Of a DNA stretch of 36,148 nucleotides, positions 21,047 through 30,600 are shown piece by piece (positions within the stretch are counted from its first letter, which is position 1; every line of letters begins with the position of its first letter). This DNA comes from a virus. The notes beneath the pieces were generated by a model. It was not told the DNA's origin and searched no databases. It saw only the letters and a list, made by a program, of their open reading frames with translations. The stretch is from the IMG/VR virus record IMGVR_UViG_3300010374_000004, positions 1 to 36,148 of that record. One strand, 5' to 3'. Both the position numbers and the translations under genes were made by a program.

Positions 21047-22216
21047 ATGACCTCGCGCATCACGAACCCCACCCTCGGCCCGTTCAAGCGGGGCATGAAC
21101 AACCGGCTGCCCGACCACGCGCTCTTTGACGTGGAGGAGCGCGTGCAGCTTCTGCGCAGCGCGACCAACGTGGACGTCACGAACGCAGGCACGCTGCGGC
21201 GCCGGCCGGGCTACGTCAAGCTCGTCCCTGGGACGGACTGCCACAGCTTGGCCAAGATCGGCGACCGGCACTACTTCGTCGACGGGCAGGACCTGAAGAT
21301 CGTGCTGCCCGATCGCACGGTGGTGACGCCCCGCAGCGGACTTGAGCCGGGGGCGCGAATGTCGTTCTCGGCCACGCCCGTCGGCGACGTGCTGTTCGCG
21401 AACGGGCATGAGATGGGGCGGATCGTCGGCGACGAGGCGCTCCCGCTCGCAGCACCTGCCGCGCCGCCCCCAACCGTGTCGGCAGTCGTTGGCGTCATGC
21501 CTGCCGGCGCGTACCAGGTCGCCATTGCTTTCGCCAGCGCCCTCGGGCTGGGCCCCGCCTCCACGCCCGTGCTCATCACCCTGGAGTCGCCCGGCGGCTT
21601 GGCCGTCGAGGTCCCTGCGCTGCCTGCTGGCGCGGAGGAAGTGAACATCTACCTGACGGCTCCGAACGGACAGACGCTCCAGCGCGCACGCACCGTGTCG
21701 TCAGCGGGCACGGTGCTCATCACGTCGGTGGGGCCGCTCGGCGCACGGTGCTACACCCAGAACCTCGCCGAGCTGCCGGTGGGCCGCATCGTGCGCAGCC
21801 ACATGGGGCGCGTGCTGGTGGCCACCGGCAACACGCTGTGTTTCAGCGAGCCCTACTCAGCACTGTGCGTGCCGAGCAAGGGGTACATCCCGCTGCCCGC
21901 CGAGATCACGGTCGTGGAGCCGTGCGAGAACGGCGTCTACGTCGTCGCTGACCAGGCGTACTGGTTCGCCGGCGACCTGGCCGAGACGGAGCCGCGCGTG
22001 GTCCTGCCCTACGGAGCGCCTTTCGGTGGCAGCGGCGCTGTGCCGAATGGCAAGGCAGTGTGGTGGATGAGCCATCGCGGCCTCGTGCGTGCCGACAACA
22101 ACGGGGTGGCGAAGAACCTCCAAGAGCGCGACATCGACTTCCCGCTCATGGACTCGGCCGCCGGCACTTTCATCGAGCGCGGCGGGCTCAAGCAATTCCT
22201 GGTGAGCACGCGATGA
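21047..22216 (+). CDS. Tail tube/stabilisation-type protein (389 aa)
   Basis: A 389-residue protein. The start (PTLGPFKRGMNNRLPDHAL, then LLRSATNVDVTNAGTLRRRP followed by GYVKL) is typical of podovirus tail-stabilisation or needle-adaptor proteins, which open with G(M)NN and a TNVD..G.LRRRPG motif. The middle contains a beta-sandwich-like insertion (AGAYQVAIAFASALGLGPAS) with fibronectin-like features, and the rest shows beta-propeller-like blades (GRIVRSHMGRVLVATGNTL, CFSEPYS, NGVYVVADQAYWFAG). It probably closes the tail tube below the adaptor, as P22 gp10 does. The ribosome site is weak, GAG two bases from ATG. It overlaps the next gene by ATGA. Confidence 0.7.
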   Translation: MTSRITNPTLGPFKRGMNNRLPDHALFDVEERVQLLRSATNVDVTNAGTLRRRPGYVKLVPGTDCHSLAKIGDRHYFVDGQDLKIVLPDRTVVTPRSGLEPGARMSFSATPVGDVLFANGHEMGRIVGDEALPLAAPAAPPPTVSAVVGVMPAGAYQVAIAFASALGLGPASTPVLITLESPGGLAVEVPALPAGAEEVNIYLTAPNGQTLQRARTVSSAGTVLITSVGPLGARCYTQNLAELPVGRIVRSHMGRVLVATGNTLCFSEPYSALCVPSKGYIPLPAEITVVEPCENGVYVVADQAYWFAGDLAETEPRVVLPYGAPFGGSGAVPNGKAVWWMSHRGLVRADNNGVAKNLQERDIDFPLMDSAAGTFIERGGLKQFLVSTR

Positions 22217-24036
22217 AGAGCTTCTTCCCTAAGCTGTGGGGCGGCCCGAACGCCGTCGGCGAGGGGAAGCTGCGCGCCCTCGAAATGACCGACGCGCCAT
22301 ACCAGACCTCGTCGGGACCTGGCTTCATCGCCCGCAAGAAGGGCATGTTCCGCGAGGTGGAGAGCCTGCCGGGCGATGACGTGCGGCTGAAGTTCCGCAT
22401 CAGTGACGTCGACCCGGCGACGGCTGGGTACTACAGTCCGACAGGCGTCTACACGGCTGTGCCGCACGCCCGGCCGTCGGTCATGCTGAAGCTGCGGAAG
22501 AAGGACGGCAAGACGGACGTCGTCGGCGCCCAGCGGTCTGACACGCCCTACATGCGCACGATCAACTGGGTCAGTGCGGACAAGAAGACGGTGGTGTCGT
22601 GGCGGGCCCGGGGGCGGTACGGCTCGCCAACGCGCCCGCAGTACGGCGCTGACAACTCAGTGGCCGAGAACGGTCTGCCTGGGGCGTTCTCCTCTTGGTA
22701 CAGCTATGGGCTTCTGACTCAGAGTTACGCAACTCCGTACGGCTCGGCCATCTGGGTCAACGGACGCAAGTACGTGACCCCCTACCTCGTCGTCGGGGCC
22801 TGCGTCGTCCGACTTGCCGGCACCGATGGGGTGGTGAAGGACTTCCTCAAGATGGTGGCGTGGGATTTCTGGCAGCCCTTCGGCGCCGCCACTCTCGGCC
22901 CATGGCGGTACATCGTGTGTCCGCTGGAGCTGGCCGGGCAGACCTCTGGGACGGATTACTCGGCCTATGACATCCGGCCAGGACTGCAGGCGCTGGGCGC
23001 GTCGGGGGACGACTACGACGGTCCATTTCTGTTCGACTCGTTCGGGACCGCCGCCGTGTGTACCGGCACCGACCGCCTATCGCCCGTGCTGATGTCGTGC
23101 CCGGGGCGGGGAGCCCCGGCGTTCTCCAGCACGCGGGACCTCGTCACGGGTGTGCCGAGTGGCACGACCACGAGCACCAGCGGGACAGCGGAGTCGGGGA
23201 CCACCACGCTCACACAGACTCTCGGGTACTCCGTAGGGGCCGCCGATTTCGCAGCAGGTGCGAGCGCGCCGACCCTGTACGTGGTCTCGACGGAGCGTAC
23301 ACAAGAGTCCTTCGTCCTTCACAAACTCACCAACGACTCTCCGGGTCCGGGTGCCCCTATCGAGGGGACCAAGATCGAGGAGACGTCTTGGACCAACAAG
23401 TCCAACTCCGACAAATATCTGGTGGGCGGGCAAGAGGTTCTGCTTCTGACGAGCACGGAGCAGCGGACGCGTTCGCTCCTGGCCTTGTCAGGGACGTTCG
23501 GCGAGGGGGTCACGCTCAGCGAGTCTGCGTCCGCCGAAGGCAGCCTGAACGCCGCCCTATGGCCGCTGGATCTGCGGGTCGGCGTCTATCGGGTGACTTA
23601 CCCCGTCAGCCAAGGCCCCGTGTCTGCTTCCGAGACAGCGACGTTCCCCAATCTCTCGGTGACGCCGGAGCGCATAGTCTTCCTGCCAGCGCCGCCTGTA
23701 GTGGACAAGGCGGAGCTTCGGCACGGCACGGCGGTGATCGCCGACATCCCCGGGGCGCTGGGGGTCCAGGGCACGAACGTGTTTGCTGAGGCCGCAGCAG
23801 ACCCGACCGACCCAAGTCGGTTGCTGTGCGTCGTTGGGCGCCAATACACGCCCGACCTCACCACAGCTGAGCTGCGCTCGAAGTGCTTCTTCTACAACCT
23901 GCAGGACAGCTCGACCACGCTGCTCGCCGACTCGGAAGTCGCGGGGCCCAACCAGCGCGGCGGCGTGCCCGACGACGGCAAGCGTCACGCATACCTCCAC
24001 ATCTGCTACGCCCACAACTCCAAGGACGGCGCATGA
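22213..24036 (+). CDS. Large tail protein of unknown family (607 aa)
   Basis: A 607-residue protein starting MKSFFPKLWGGPNAVGEG. The chosen ATG (22213) overlaps the previous stop; the open frame extends upstream but that part is shadow. Codon third positions are less strictly C/G than in the capsid genes. The sequence is beta-rich with many aromatic residues in the first half (WSYGLLTQ-like and YATPYGSAIWVNGRKYVTPY, FLKMVAWDFWQPFGAATLG) and Thr/Ser-rich in the middle (TTTSTSGTAESGTTTLTQTL). The C-terminal half has VDKAELRHGTAVIADIP. No family recognised; its place between tail proteins suggests a tail-hub or tubular component. Confidence 0.75.
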   Translation: MKSFFPKLWGGPNAVGEGKLRALEMTDAPYQTSSGPGFIARKKGMFREVESLPGDDVRLKFRISDVDPATAGYYSPTGVYTAVPHARPSVMLKLRKKDGKTDVVGAQRSDTPYMRTINWVSADKKTVVSWRARGRYGSPTRPQYGADNSVAENGLPGAFSSWYSYGLLTQSYATPYGSAIWVNGRKYVTPYLVVGACVVRLAGTDGVVKDFLKMVAWDFWQPFGAATLGPWRYIVCPLELAGQTSGTDYSAYDIRPGLQALGASGDDYDGPFLFDSFGTAAVCTGTDRLSPVLMSCPGRGAPAFSSTRDLVTGVPSGTTTSTSGTAESGTTTLTQTLGYSVGAADFAAGASAPTLYVVSTERTQESFVLHKLTNDSPGPGAPIEGTKIEETSWTNKSNSDKYLVGGQEVLLLTSTEQRTRSLLALSGTFGEGVTLSESASAEGSLNAALWPLDLRVGVYRVTYPVSQGPVSASETATFPNLSVTPERIVFLPAPPVVDKAELRHGTAVIADIPGALGVQGTNVFAEAAADPTDPSRLLCVVGRQYTPDLTTAELRSKCFFYNLQDSSTTLLADSEVAGPNQRGGVPDDGKRHAYLHICYAHNSKDGA

Positions 24037-24467
24037 CCACCTGGATCATCAACGCGGAGACCGGCGCCAGCGCCATGTACTCCAACCACGACTTCACCGG
24101 CTACTCGGACGAGCTGGCCTGCAGGGCCGACGGCATCTACCTGCTCGGCGGCGACAGTGACGACGGAGAGCCCATCGCCGCCACGGTCAGTCTCGGCGTG
24201 CAGCTCTTGGGCAGCACCATGCAGAAGACCGTGCAGTACGTCTACCTGGGCACGAGCGGCAACATGGCCGTGCGGATCACCGCCAACGGGCAGACCTTCA
24301 CCTACCCGCTGCGGACGCACAACCCGCTGCTCACCACCCAGCGCGCCGACTGCGGCCGAGGCCTGAAAGCCACCCACATCCTGCTTGAGCTGGTCAACGT
24401 CGAAGGCGCTGACTTCGACCTCGCCAGCGTGCAGCTCATGATCGCCAACCTCACTCGGAGGATCTGA
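24033..24467 (+). CDS. Hypothetical tail protein (144 aa)
   Basis: A 144-residue protein starting MTTWIINAETGASAMYSNHD, with AAGGA seven bases before an ATG overlapping the upstream stop (ATGA). It reads as a compact beta protein (FTGYSDELACRADGIYLLGG, then YVYLGTSGNMAVRITANGQT, ATHILLELVNVEGADFDLAS). It is coupled to both neighbours and lies in the tail operon, so it is probably a small tail or tube-associated subunit. No specific family recognised. Confidence 0.65.
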   Translation: MTTWIINAETGASAMYSNHDFTGYSDELACRADGIYLLGGDSDDGEPIAATVSLGVQLLGSTMQKTVQYVYLGTSGNMAVRITANGQTFTYPLRTHNPLLTTQRADCGRGLKATHILLELVNVEGADFDLASVQLMIANLTRRI

Positions 24468-25459
24468 TGCCCATCATCAACTACACCGGCAGCTCTGCTG
24501 CTGCCGTCTTTGCCGCCGGCGTCATCAACGCCTCGCACGACATCGCCCAGGCGAAGATGGTCCAGGTCGACGACTATGCGACCCAGGCCATCGACGCAGC
24601 GAGCGCCGCCGCGCCGACGCTCAACGGCATCGCCGTCCCGAGCGTGAGCGCGACGATCAACACGGGCGACGTGCTGGCCCGGCGCTCGACGCTGCTGGCC
24701 GAGATGGGCACGGGGGCCACGGAGCTGATCAGCCAGCTGGCCAACATGTTCACGGGCTTCCTCAGCACCAACTTCCCCTGGGACGCCGAGTACACCGCGG
24801 CTCAGGCCTGGGTGAACAAGGCGCTGACCACCGGGGGCACCGGGCTCAGCCCGTTTGTCGAGGACCAGATCTGGCAGCGGGAGCGCGACCGCCTGCAGGA
24901 CGAGGCCCAGCAGGGCGAGGAGGAGATCACTGCGGCCTGGGCGGCCCGCCGGTACCCGCTGCCTCCTGGCGCTGCGGCCCACCAGCTCCTGATGGTGCGT
25001 CAGAACCTGCGCGACAACCTGGCCAAGTCCTCGCGCGAGGTGGCCATCAAGCAGGCCGAGATCGAGCTGGAGAACACCCGCTTCGCCTTGACCACGGCGC
25101 TGGACGTGCGCAAGGCGTCGGTACAGGCGGGGCTGGATTACCTGGCCCGCATGACCTTCGGCTACACCTTCCCCGCCGAGAAGGTGGTGCAGTCGGCCCA
25201 GGCCTCGGCTCAGCTGGAACAGGCGCTGACGGCGTACTACCAGGCGCAGGTGGGCCTGAAGGAGCTGCTGCTCAAGAACTCGATGGGCGTCTACGAGATC
25301 CAGACCCAATTCGTGAAGGACAAGGCCCAGATCGAGCTGGGCTACCTGAAGGAGAAGGTGGGGGCGATCACGAACGCGATGCAGGCTATCAGCGTGCAAG
25401 CTGCCGCAACTCTCAACGCGCTGCACGCCTCGACGGGCTACACCGGCACCGACGTGTGA
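24467..25459 (+). CDS. Helical tail/injection protein (330 aa)
   Basis: A 330-residue protein with a CGGAGG site before an ATG that overlaps the previous stop (TGATG). After an Ala-rich N-terminus (SSAAAVFAAGVINASHD) it becomes almost entirely helical, with long charged coiled-coil segments (VEDQIWQRERDRLQDEAQQG, IKQAEIELENTRFALTTALD, FVKDKAQIELGYLKEKVG). No catalytic motif is seen. A tail-needle, tube-completion or ejection role is plausible from composition and position between the tail proteins and the giant internal proteins. Confidence 0.65.
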   Translation: MPIINYTGSSAAAVFAAGVINASHDIAQAKMVQVDDYATQAIDAASAAAPTLNGIAVPSVSATINTGDVLARRSTLLAEMGTGATELISQLANMFTGFLSTNFPWDAEYTAAQAWVNKALTTGGTGLSPFVEDQIWQRERDRLQDEAQQGEEEITAAWAARRYPLPPGAAAHQLLMVRQNLRDNLAKSSREVAIKQAEIELENTRFALTTALDVRKASVQAGLDYLARMTFGYTFPAEKVVQSAQASAQLEQALTAYYQAQVGLKELLLKNSMGVYEIQTQFVKDKAQIELGYLKEKVGAITNAMQAISVQAAATLNALHASTGYTGTDV

Positions 25460-25488
25460 GGTAGGATCGGCGCAGGAGGATGAAGGTT

Positions 25489-25650
25489 ATGACAGAGAAG
25501 GCTGGTAACTGGATCGGCGCCATCTTGGTCTTGTTGGGGTTTGTCGCTGCCCGCGTAGTGCCGCCTGCCCCGGCCGACTCGGGGTTCGTGTTCACGGTCG
25601 GTTGGTACCTCGGCGGCTTCTTCCAGTGGGTCGTCAATCTTTTCGGCTGA
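25489..25650 (+). CDS. Small membrane protein (53 aa)
   Basis: A 53-residue ORF, MTEKAGNWIGAILVLLGFVA at the start, ending QWVVNLFG. AGGAGG lies nine bases before this ATG; an in-frame ATG at 25480 directly abuts AGGAGG and is therefore too close. Two hydrophobic segments (about 7-22 and 35-52) are separated by a Pro-rich turn (VVPPAPADSG), a helical-hairpin topology. It could be a second holin or antiholin, a small virion membrane component, or an unrelated accessory protein. It fills most of the only real gap between tail genes. Confidence 0.6.
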   Translation: MTEKAGNWIGAILVLLGFVAARVVPPAPADSGFVFTVGWYLGGFFQWVVNLFG

Positions 25651-25690
25651 CCCGGTAGAATCCACGCATTCCACCACTGGAGCTGCGGCA

Positions 25691-25747
25691 ATGAAGGTGT
25701 TCCTCACGGAGCACCTCTATGCCTACCCCTGGTTCCCTCGCGTTTGA
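25691..25747 (+). CDS. Possible 18-residue leader peptide overlapping the next gene
   Basis: An ORF of 18 codons (MKVFLTEHLYAYPWFPRV) starts at 25691 with GGAG eight bases upstream and ends 26 bases inside the 637-residue gene in a different frame. It may couple or tune translation of that gene, whose own ATG at 25719 also has GGAG eight bases upstream. The evidence is only the signal spacing and overlap; chance is quite possible. Confidence 0.25.
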   Translation: MKVFLTEHLYAYPWFPRV

Positions 25748-27632
25748 CAGCCTTCGCAACGCCGTCGCGCCTGCGACGCCCGTTCCCGACCCCGGCCAAT
25801 GGACTGCTGACCAGCTCTCGCGGCGTCCCACCCTTGGTACCCCGGCCGATCCCGCGTACTACGGCGACGGCCGGCGCGGCCTCTCTATGCCGGAGATGCC
25901 GAAGGCAGCGCCCGCAACGCCGGTCGCACCCACGAACCCGCAGCCCGGCTGGTTCAAGCGCACAGCCGGCGCGCTGCGCAACCCGACGGCCGAGGGCGTC
26001 GGTCGTGCACTTGGTAAGGTCGGGCGGGTCGCCGGCCCGGCGGTCGCTGGGTTCGCGGCCGGCAAAGAACTCGGCACCTATCAGATCGACGACCCTGAGG
26101 TCGACTCCAGCGTAGCAGGCACGATGAGTGCGCTGCGCCAGGGCAACTTCGGCGCAGCCGGTCGGTCCCTGAGCAAGGGCGCACTCGAAGCCACGATGGA
26201 CCTGGGCGGCATGGCCGCCTCGGCGGTCGATGCGGTCAACCCGTTCGGCTCGCCGGCAAAGGAAGCGTACGAGCGGGGCCTGCGCAACACCTTCGGCGGT
26301 CAGCTCCGCATCAATGGGCAGTCCGCGCCCGCAACCGCCGGCCCTGACCCCCGCCTGCAGAACCCGGGCCGTGGGGTGGGCTTCGACGACCCCCGCCGCC
26401 TGGACATGGACAACACCCGGGGGAGCCTGCGCGAGTCGCGCAACTTCGCCCCCGAGCTGGCCAGCGTGCCGGCCCAGCTCCCGGATGACCTTCGTGAGGG
26501 TGTGGTCTTCAAGACCAAGGACGCCAGCGGCCGGACGGTCTACAGCGGCAAGAACATCAAGGGCGACATCCAGCTCGTGGACGGTCTGGGCGCCACCCAG
26601 GCCTCCCGCGGGGCGTCCAGCGTGGTGCCTGCTGGCCCCGCCACGGGCCTTTCAGGGGCTGGCCAAGGGGTCGCCATGGGCAGCGCCCTGGCGGCCTCCC
26701 AGCAGCCCATGCAGACCGAACCCGCCGGGTTTAACACTGGCCGTAATGGCAACGCCTTCGCACGCTCGCCCGAGCAGCAGCGGGCCGACGCCGCCACCCA
26801 GGCCAGCTCCATCGACCCCCGCACCCGCGCCCTGGGCCTGCGCACCCTGGACAGCCTGGACAAGTCGGACGCCGCCCAGCTCGCGTCCGAAACTGCCAAG
26901 TTCAACGCTCGTGCCGCTGCCGATGCGGCGATGTACGGCGCTGACCGCAACCTGGAGGGCAACCTCGCCCAGGCCCAGGCTACCGGCCTGCGCTACGGCT
27001 ACGACCAGCGCCTGAAGGCCACCCAGATGGCGATTCAGGCCCAGGCCATGCAGATGGCCGGCGGCGACACGCGCAAGGCGGCGCAGCTCATCCTCCAGAT
27101 GGGCGGCGATCCGAGCAACCTGATCCAGGCTGCCACGGGGTTCCAAGGGCTCGACACCAAGAACAACGAGGACGCCCGAGGCTACTTCCGCGGCATGGCC
27201 ACCATGCTCGACAAGGACGACAAGCCGTACACCAACGAGGCCCTCCAGAACCAGCTCTACGACACCGCCATGCGGATGACGAGCGGTAAGTGGGCGTCCA
27301 TGAGCACCCAGGAACGCCAGGCCTTGGCCCCCGAGGTCCAAGCGGCGGTGCAGGCAGTGGGCGGTATGAACCGCCTCCGCAACAACGGTTTGCTGCAGAT
27401 GATCGGGTGGGACCCGGCCACGCCGGAGATCAGCCAGTTGCCGGAGCTGCGCGGCGCGACCTTCGGCCGTGTGGGCAAAGTCAGCGGCGCGTTGACCCCC
27501 GGCGACGTCAGTCGGGGCGACTACGAGATCCGCACCGCCAAGGGCGACACCTACTACATCCCGGCCGACCAGGCCAGCGAGCGCGTGCTGCGCATGCTGG
27601 AGAACAACGGCGCCACCAAGCGCAAGGACTGA
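25719..27632 (+). CDS. Putative internal virion / ejection protein (637 aa)
   Basis: A 637-residue protein rich in Ala, Gly, Gln and Asn, with GGAG eight bases before the ATG. The N-terminus is Pro-rich and disordered; residues about 90-190 are Ala/Gly-rich and amphipathic (VGRALGKVGRVAGPAVAGFA, ATMDLGGMAASAVDAVNPFG), the middle is low-complexity, and the last 240 residues are helical with Gln-rich stretches (RLKATQMAIQAQAMQMAGGD, KAAQLILQMGGDPSNLIQAA). This composition and its location just before the giant gene are typical of podovirus proteins stored in the head and ejected with the DNA to build a channel across the cell envelope. No enzyme motif seen. Confidence 0.65.
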   Translation: MPTPGSLAFDSLRNAVAPATPVPDPGQWTADQLSRRPTLGTPADPAYYGDGRRGLSMPEMPKAAPATPVAPTNPQPGWFKRTAGALRNPTAEGVGRALGKVGRVAGPAVAGFAAGKELGTYQIDDPEVDSSVAGTMSALRQGNFGAAGRSLSKGALEATMDLGGMAASAVDAVNPFGSPAKEAYERGLRNTFGGQLRINGQSAPATAGPDPRLQNPGRGVGFDDPRRLDMDNTRGSLRESRNFAPELASVPAQLPDDLREGVVFKTKDASGRTVYSGKNIKGDIQLVDGLGATQASRGASSVVPAGPATGLSGAGQGVAMGSALAASQQPMQTEPAGFNTGRNGNAFARSPEQQRADAATQASSIDPRTRALGLRTLDSLDKSDAAQLASETAKFNARAAADAAMYGADRNLEGNLAQAQATGLRYGYDQRLKATQMAIQAQAMQMAGGDTRKAAQLILQMGGDPSNLIQAATGFQGLDTKNNEDARGYFRGMATMLDKDDKPYTNEALQNQLYDTAMRMTSGKWASMSTQERQALAPEVQAAVQAVGGMNRLRNNGLLQMIGWDPATPEISQLPELRGATFGRVGKVSGALTPGDVSRGDYEIRTAKGDTYYIPADQASERVLRMLENNGATKRKD

Positions 27633-27635
27633 AGC

Positions 27636-30600
27636 ATGGCATCCCTCCGCAACCCCCTGTTCACCCTGGACGCCGCACCGTCGCAGGAGACCATGCAGGC
27701 GCTGGCCAATGACGGCAAGAGCAGCCTGCGCCGCGGCTGGGAAGCTGGCCGCCTGAGCACCGACATCAACGCCCTGGCCGCCGACGAGATGAGTCTGCGT
27801 GCGAACGGCGACATCCAGGGCGCCGAGAACCTGCGCCTGCAGCGCCAGGGTCTGGAAGCTGTCCGCGCCGGTGTGGCGCCGCAGGTGCAGAGCCTGGCCC
27901 AGGTCAACAGCCTGGGCTCGGGCCTGGACTGGGCTGCCGGGCAGGTGGGGCAGGGCGCTGCGTCGATGGCAGACCCCCTCATGGCCGCTGGTAGCGTCCA
28001 GGGGCTGGGGCGCTTGGCCGGCATGACGAAGACCCCGCTGGGGCGCGCGGTCGAGCTGGCGACGCAGTTCGCGGCCCCGGCCACAGCCTACGGCATCAAC
28101 CAGCGGCAGCTGACCGGCGAGTTCGGCGCGGACGTGATGAACGACCCGACCCTGGCCGACAAGATCAGCGCCCAGGACCTGAACCGCCAAGCCAACACCT
28201 ACGGCCTCGGCGCCGCCGCGCTCGACACCCTGCTGCCGGCAGCGGCAGCTCGGCGCGTGGTGGGCACTGGCACGCTGCGTGCGCTCGACCGCATGCCGCT
28301 CGGCGCCCGCGCGGGTCTCGACCTCGTCGGTGAGGGCACGACCGAGGCCCTGCAGGCCAAGGGCAGCCAGCTCATGAAGTCGGGCATCAACCCGAACCGC
28401 GACACCACCGGCGACACCCAGGAGCTGGTCGACTCGTTCGCTGGCGGCTTCGTCGGTGCTGGTCCGGTGAGCCTGGCCTCGAACATGGCCCAGGCCGGGC
28501 ACGACCGCCTGGGCAAGACGGGCGACGCGATCGGCAAGAAGGCCGGGGACGTGGCCGACCTGGCCACCGGCACCGTGACCGAGGCGGCGCAGAAGGGCAA
28601 GGGCCTGCTGGCGCGCGCCGTGGGTGTGTTCCGCCGGGGCGATGCTGCCGGCGAAGACCTGGGCGAAGACGCCGCGCCCGAAGCCGGCAAGCCGCAGGCA
28701 TCTGGCATCCAGTTCGACAAGGCCGACATCGACTACCTGAACAGCGTGCCTGAAGGCGTCGACCCGATGGACGACCTCAAGTCGCGCGTGAAGATGGCCC
28801 AGCGCTATCTGCCGCAGTTCCAGGACGACCCGGAGGCACAAGACCTCCTGGCCCAGATCCAGGAGGGCGCGCGTGCCGGCGACATCGACATGCTGGGCAG
28901 TGCAGTGGACGCCGCCAGCACGAAGATCGCGCAACGCCACAACCAGGACGAGCTGATCCGCCGCGCTGAGCAGGGCACGCCGGCCGAGCAGCTGGCCCGC
29001 ATCGCCGGCGGCCTCGCCACACGCGGTGTGAAGGCGGCGGCCAAGGGCGCGTTCAAGGTGGGCAAGGCTGCGGTCGAGGGCGTCACCGCTGCGGCCACGA
29101 AGAAGAACATGCAGGGCGCCGAGCAGACCGGGGCGTTCGACGAGTCTCTGGGCGACACGTTCGGGGCGTACCTCGGGGCCGAGGCGCAAAACTCGACCTT
29201 CGGTTTGCGCACCGGACGTGCGGGGAAGCACTTCGAGCGCCTCGGCCAGGACTTCGGCGACCTCATCACGCTCAGCGAGAGCGCGAAGACCTCGAAGTCG
29301 GGCAAGCGCCGGAAAGCCGCCGAGATGGCCCCGCAGATCCGGCGCGCCATCAACTCCCTGGCACGCGACATGGACGCTGCGTTTGGTCGGGACGGCGCGA
29401 TCACCCGAATCGAGGCGATGAAGCTCATGTCTGCCAACGGACATGAGATGCTGGATGCCTTGCGAGACCGAGTCGCCGACGAGACCATCCGCAACCACGA
29501 CACCGCCTACGAGCAAGACGACGCGCGCACCGCAATGGAGCTGATGCGCCTGCTGCCGGACAAGGCCCGCGCTGAGCTGGCCGGTAGCGCCCAGCTGCGC
29601 TCGGAGTTCCTGGGTGCGGTCGACCGCGTGGCCACAGGCCGTGCGACGGCGAAGCAGCGCCAGCTCCTGGAGCAGGCCGTGGGTGGCCCCAAGGTGCTCA
29701 ACGGCCTGCTGAGCGCGTACAGCGGTCAGATGGAGGACCCGGAGACCGAGGCAGAGCAGGGCGGCGAGAAGACCGCTGCCGCCATCGAGGACGACGAAGG
29801 CGAGCAGTTCGGCGAGGACTACGAGGCCGGCAAGCAGAGCGGTGCCGAGAAGGCGCTGGCCAACGGCGCCGCGCCAAAGCTGTACGGGTTCGATCGCACT
29901 CCTACGCTGAAGGCCGGCACGAAAGAGCGCCCCGACCCGTTCCGTGGGAAGGACCTCCCGAACCTGTTCGACCCCGAGCGCATCCTCCACAAGCAGTCGC
30001 CGGACGACCCCGACGTGCGGGCGCTCGACAAGCGCCTGGCCGATATGGCCGAGCAGCTGCGCCTGAAGGGCACCGAGGGCGACGATGGGCACCGCTATCA
30101 GGTCTCGGCTAAGAGCGCGCTGACGGTGATGAAGGAGCGGGGCTACACGCCCGAGCAGGTGCTCGACACCTACCGCCGCTACCGCAGCAAGGTCCTCGCC
30201 GAGGCGCTGAAGAGCAAGGACAGCCCACTCTCTGCGGACGACGAGCGCGCGCTGCGCAAGCTCCTGAGCGATCTCTCTGCGACGCTGGATGCCGCAGTAC
30301 CGACGGGCACGGACCCCAACGCCCTGCCCGCGCCGAAACGCCTGGGCCTGCCGGACCTGAAGGAGTTCAGCAGCTATGACGAGCTGCCCTCTGAAGAACG
30401 CGCCGCCCTCGACAAGGACCGCCGCGCCGGACGCATGCAGACCCGGGCTCGCTTCCGCCGGGCGATCACCGGCGCGAGCGATCTGGGCAGCGTTTCTGCC
30501 GACCGCCTGCGCGACCTGTATGCATCCGCGCTCGAGTTCTTCGACTACCACAAGGTGGCTGTCGCGGAGCAGCTCAGCGACCGACTGGTCGAGCGCATGG

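Noticed and set aside
25652-25657. Third TAGAAT as a promoter of the same class
   Set aside because: It lacks the TCGTTTGTCG element and palindrome, and lies 61 bases before the next main start; kept only as part of the small-ORF observation.
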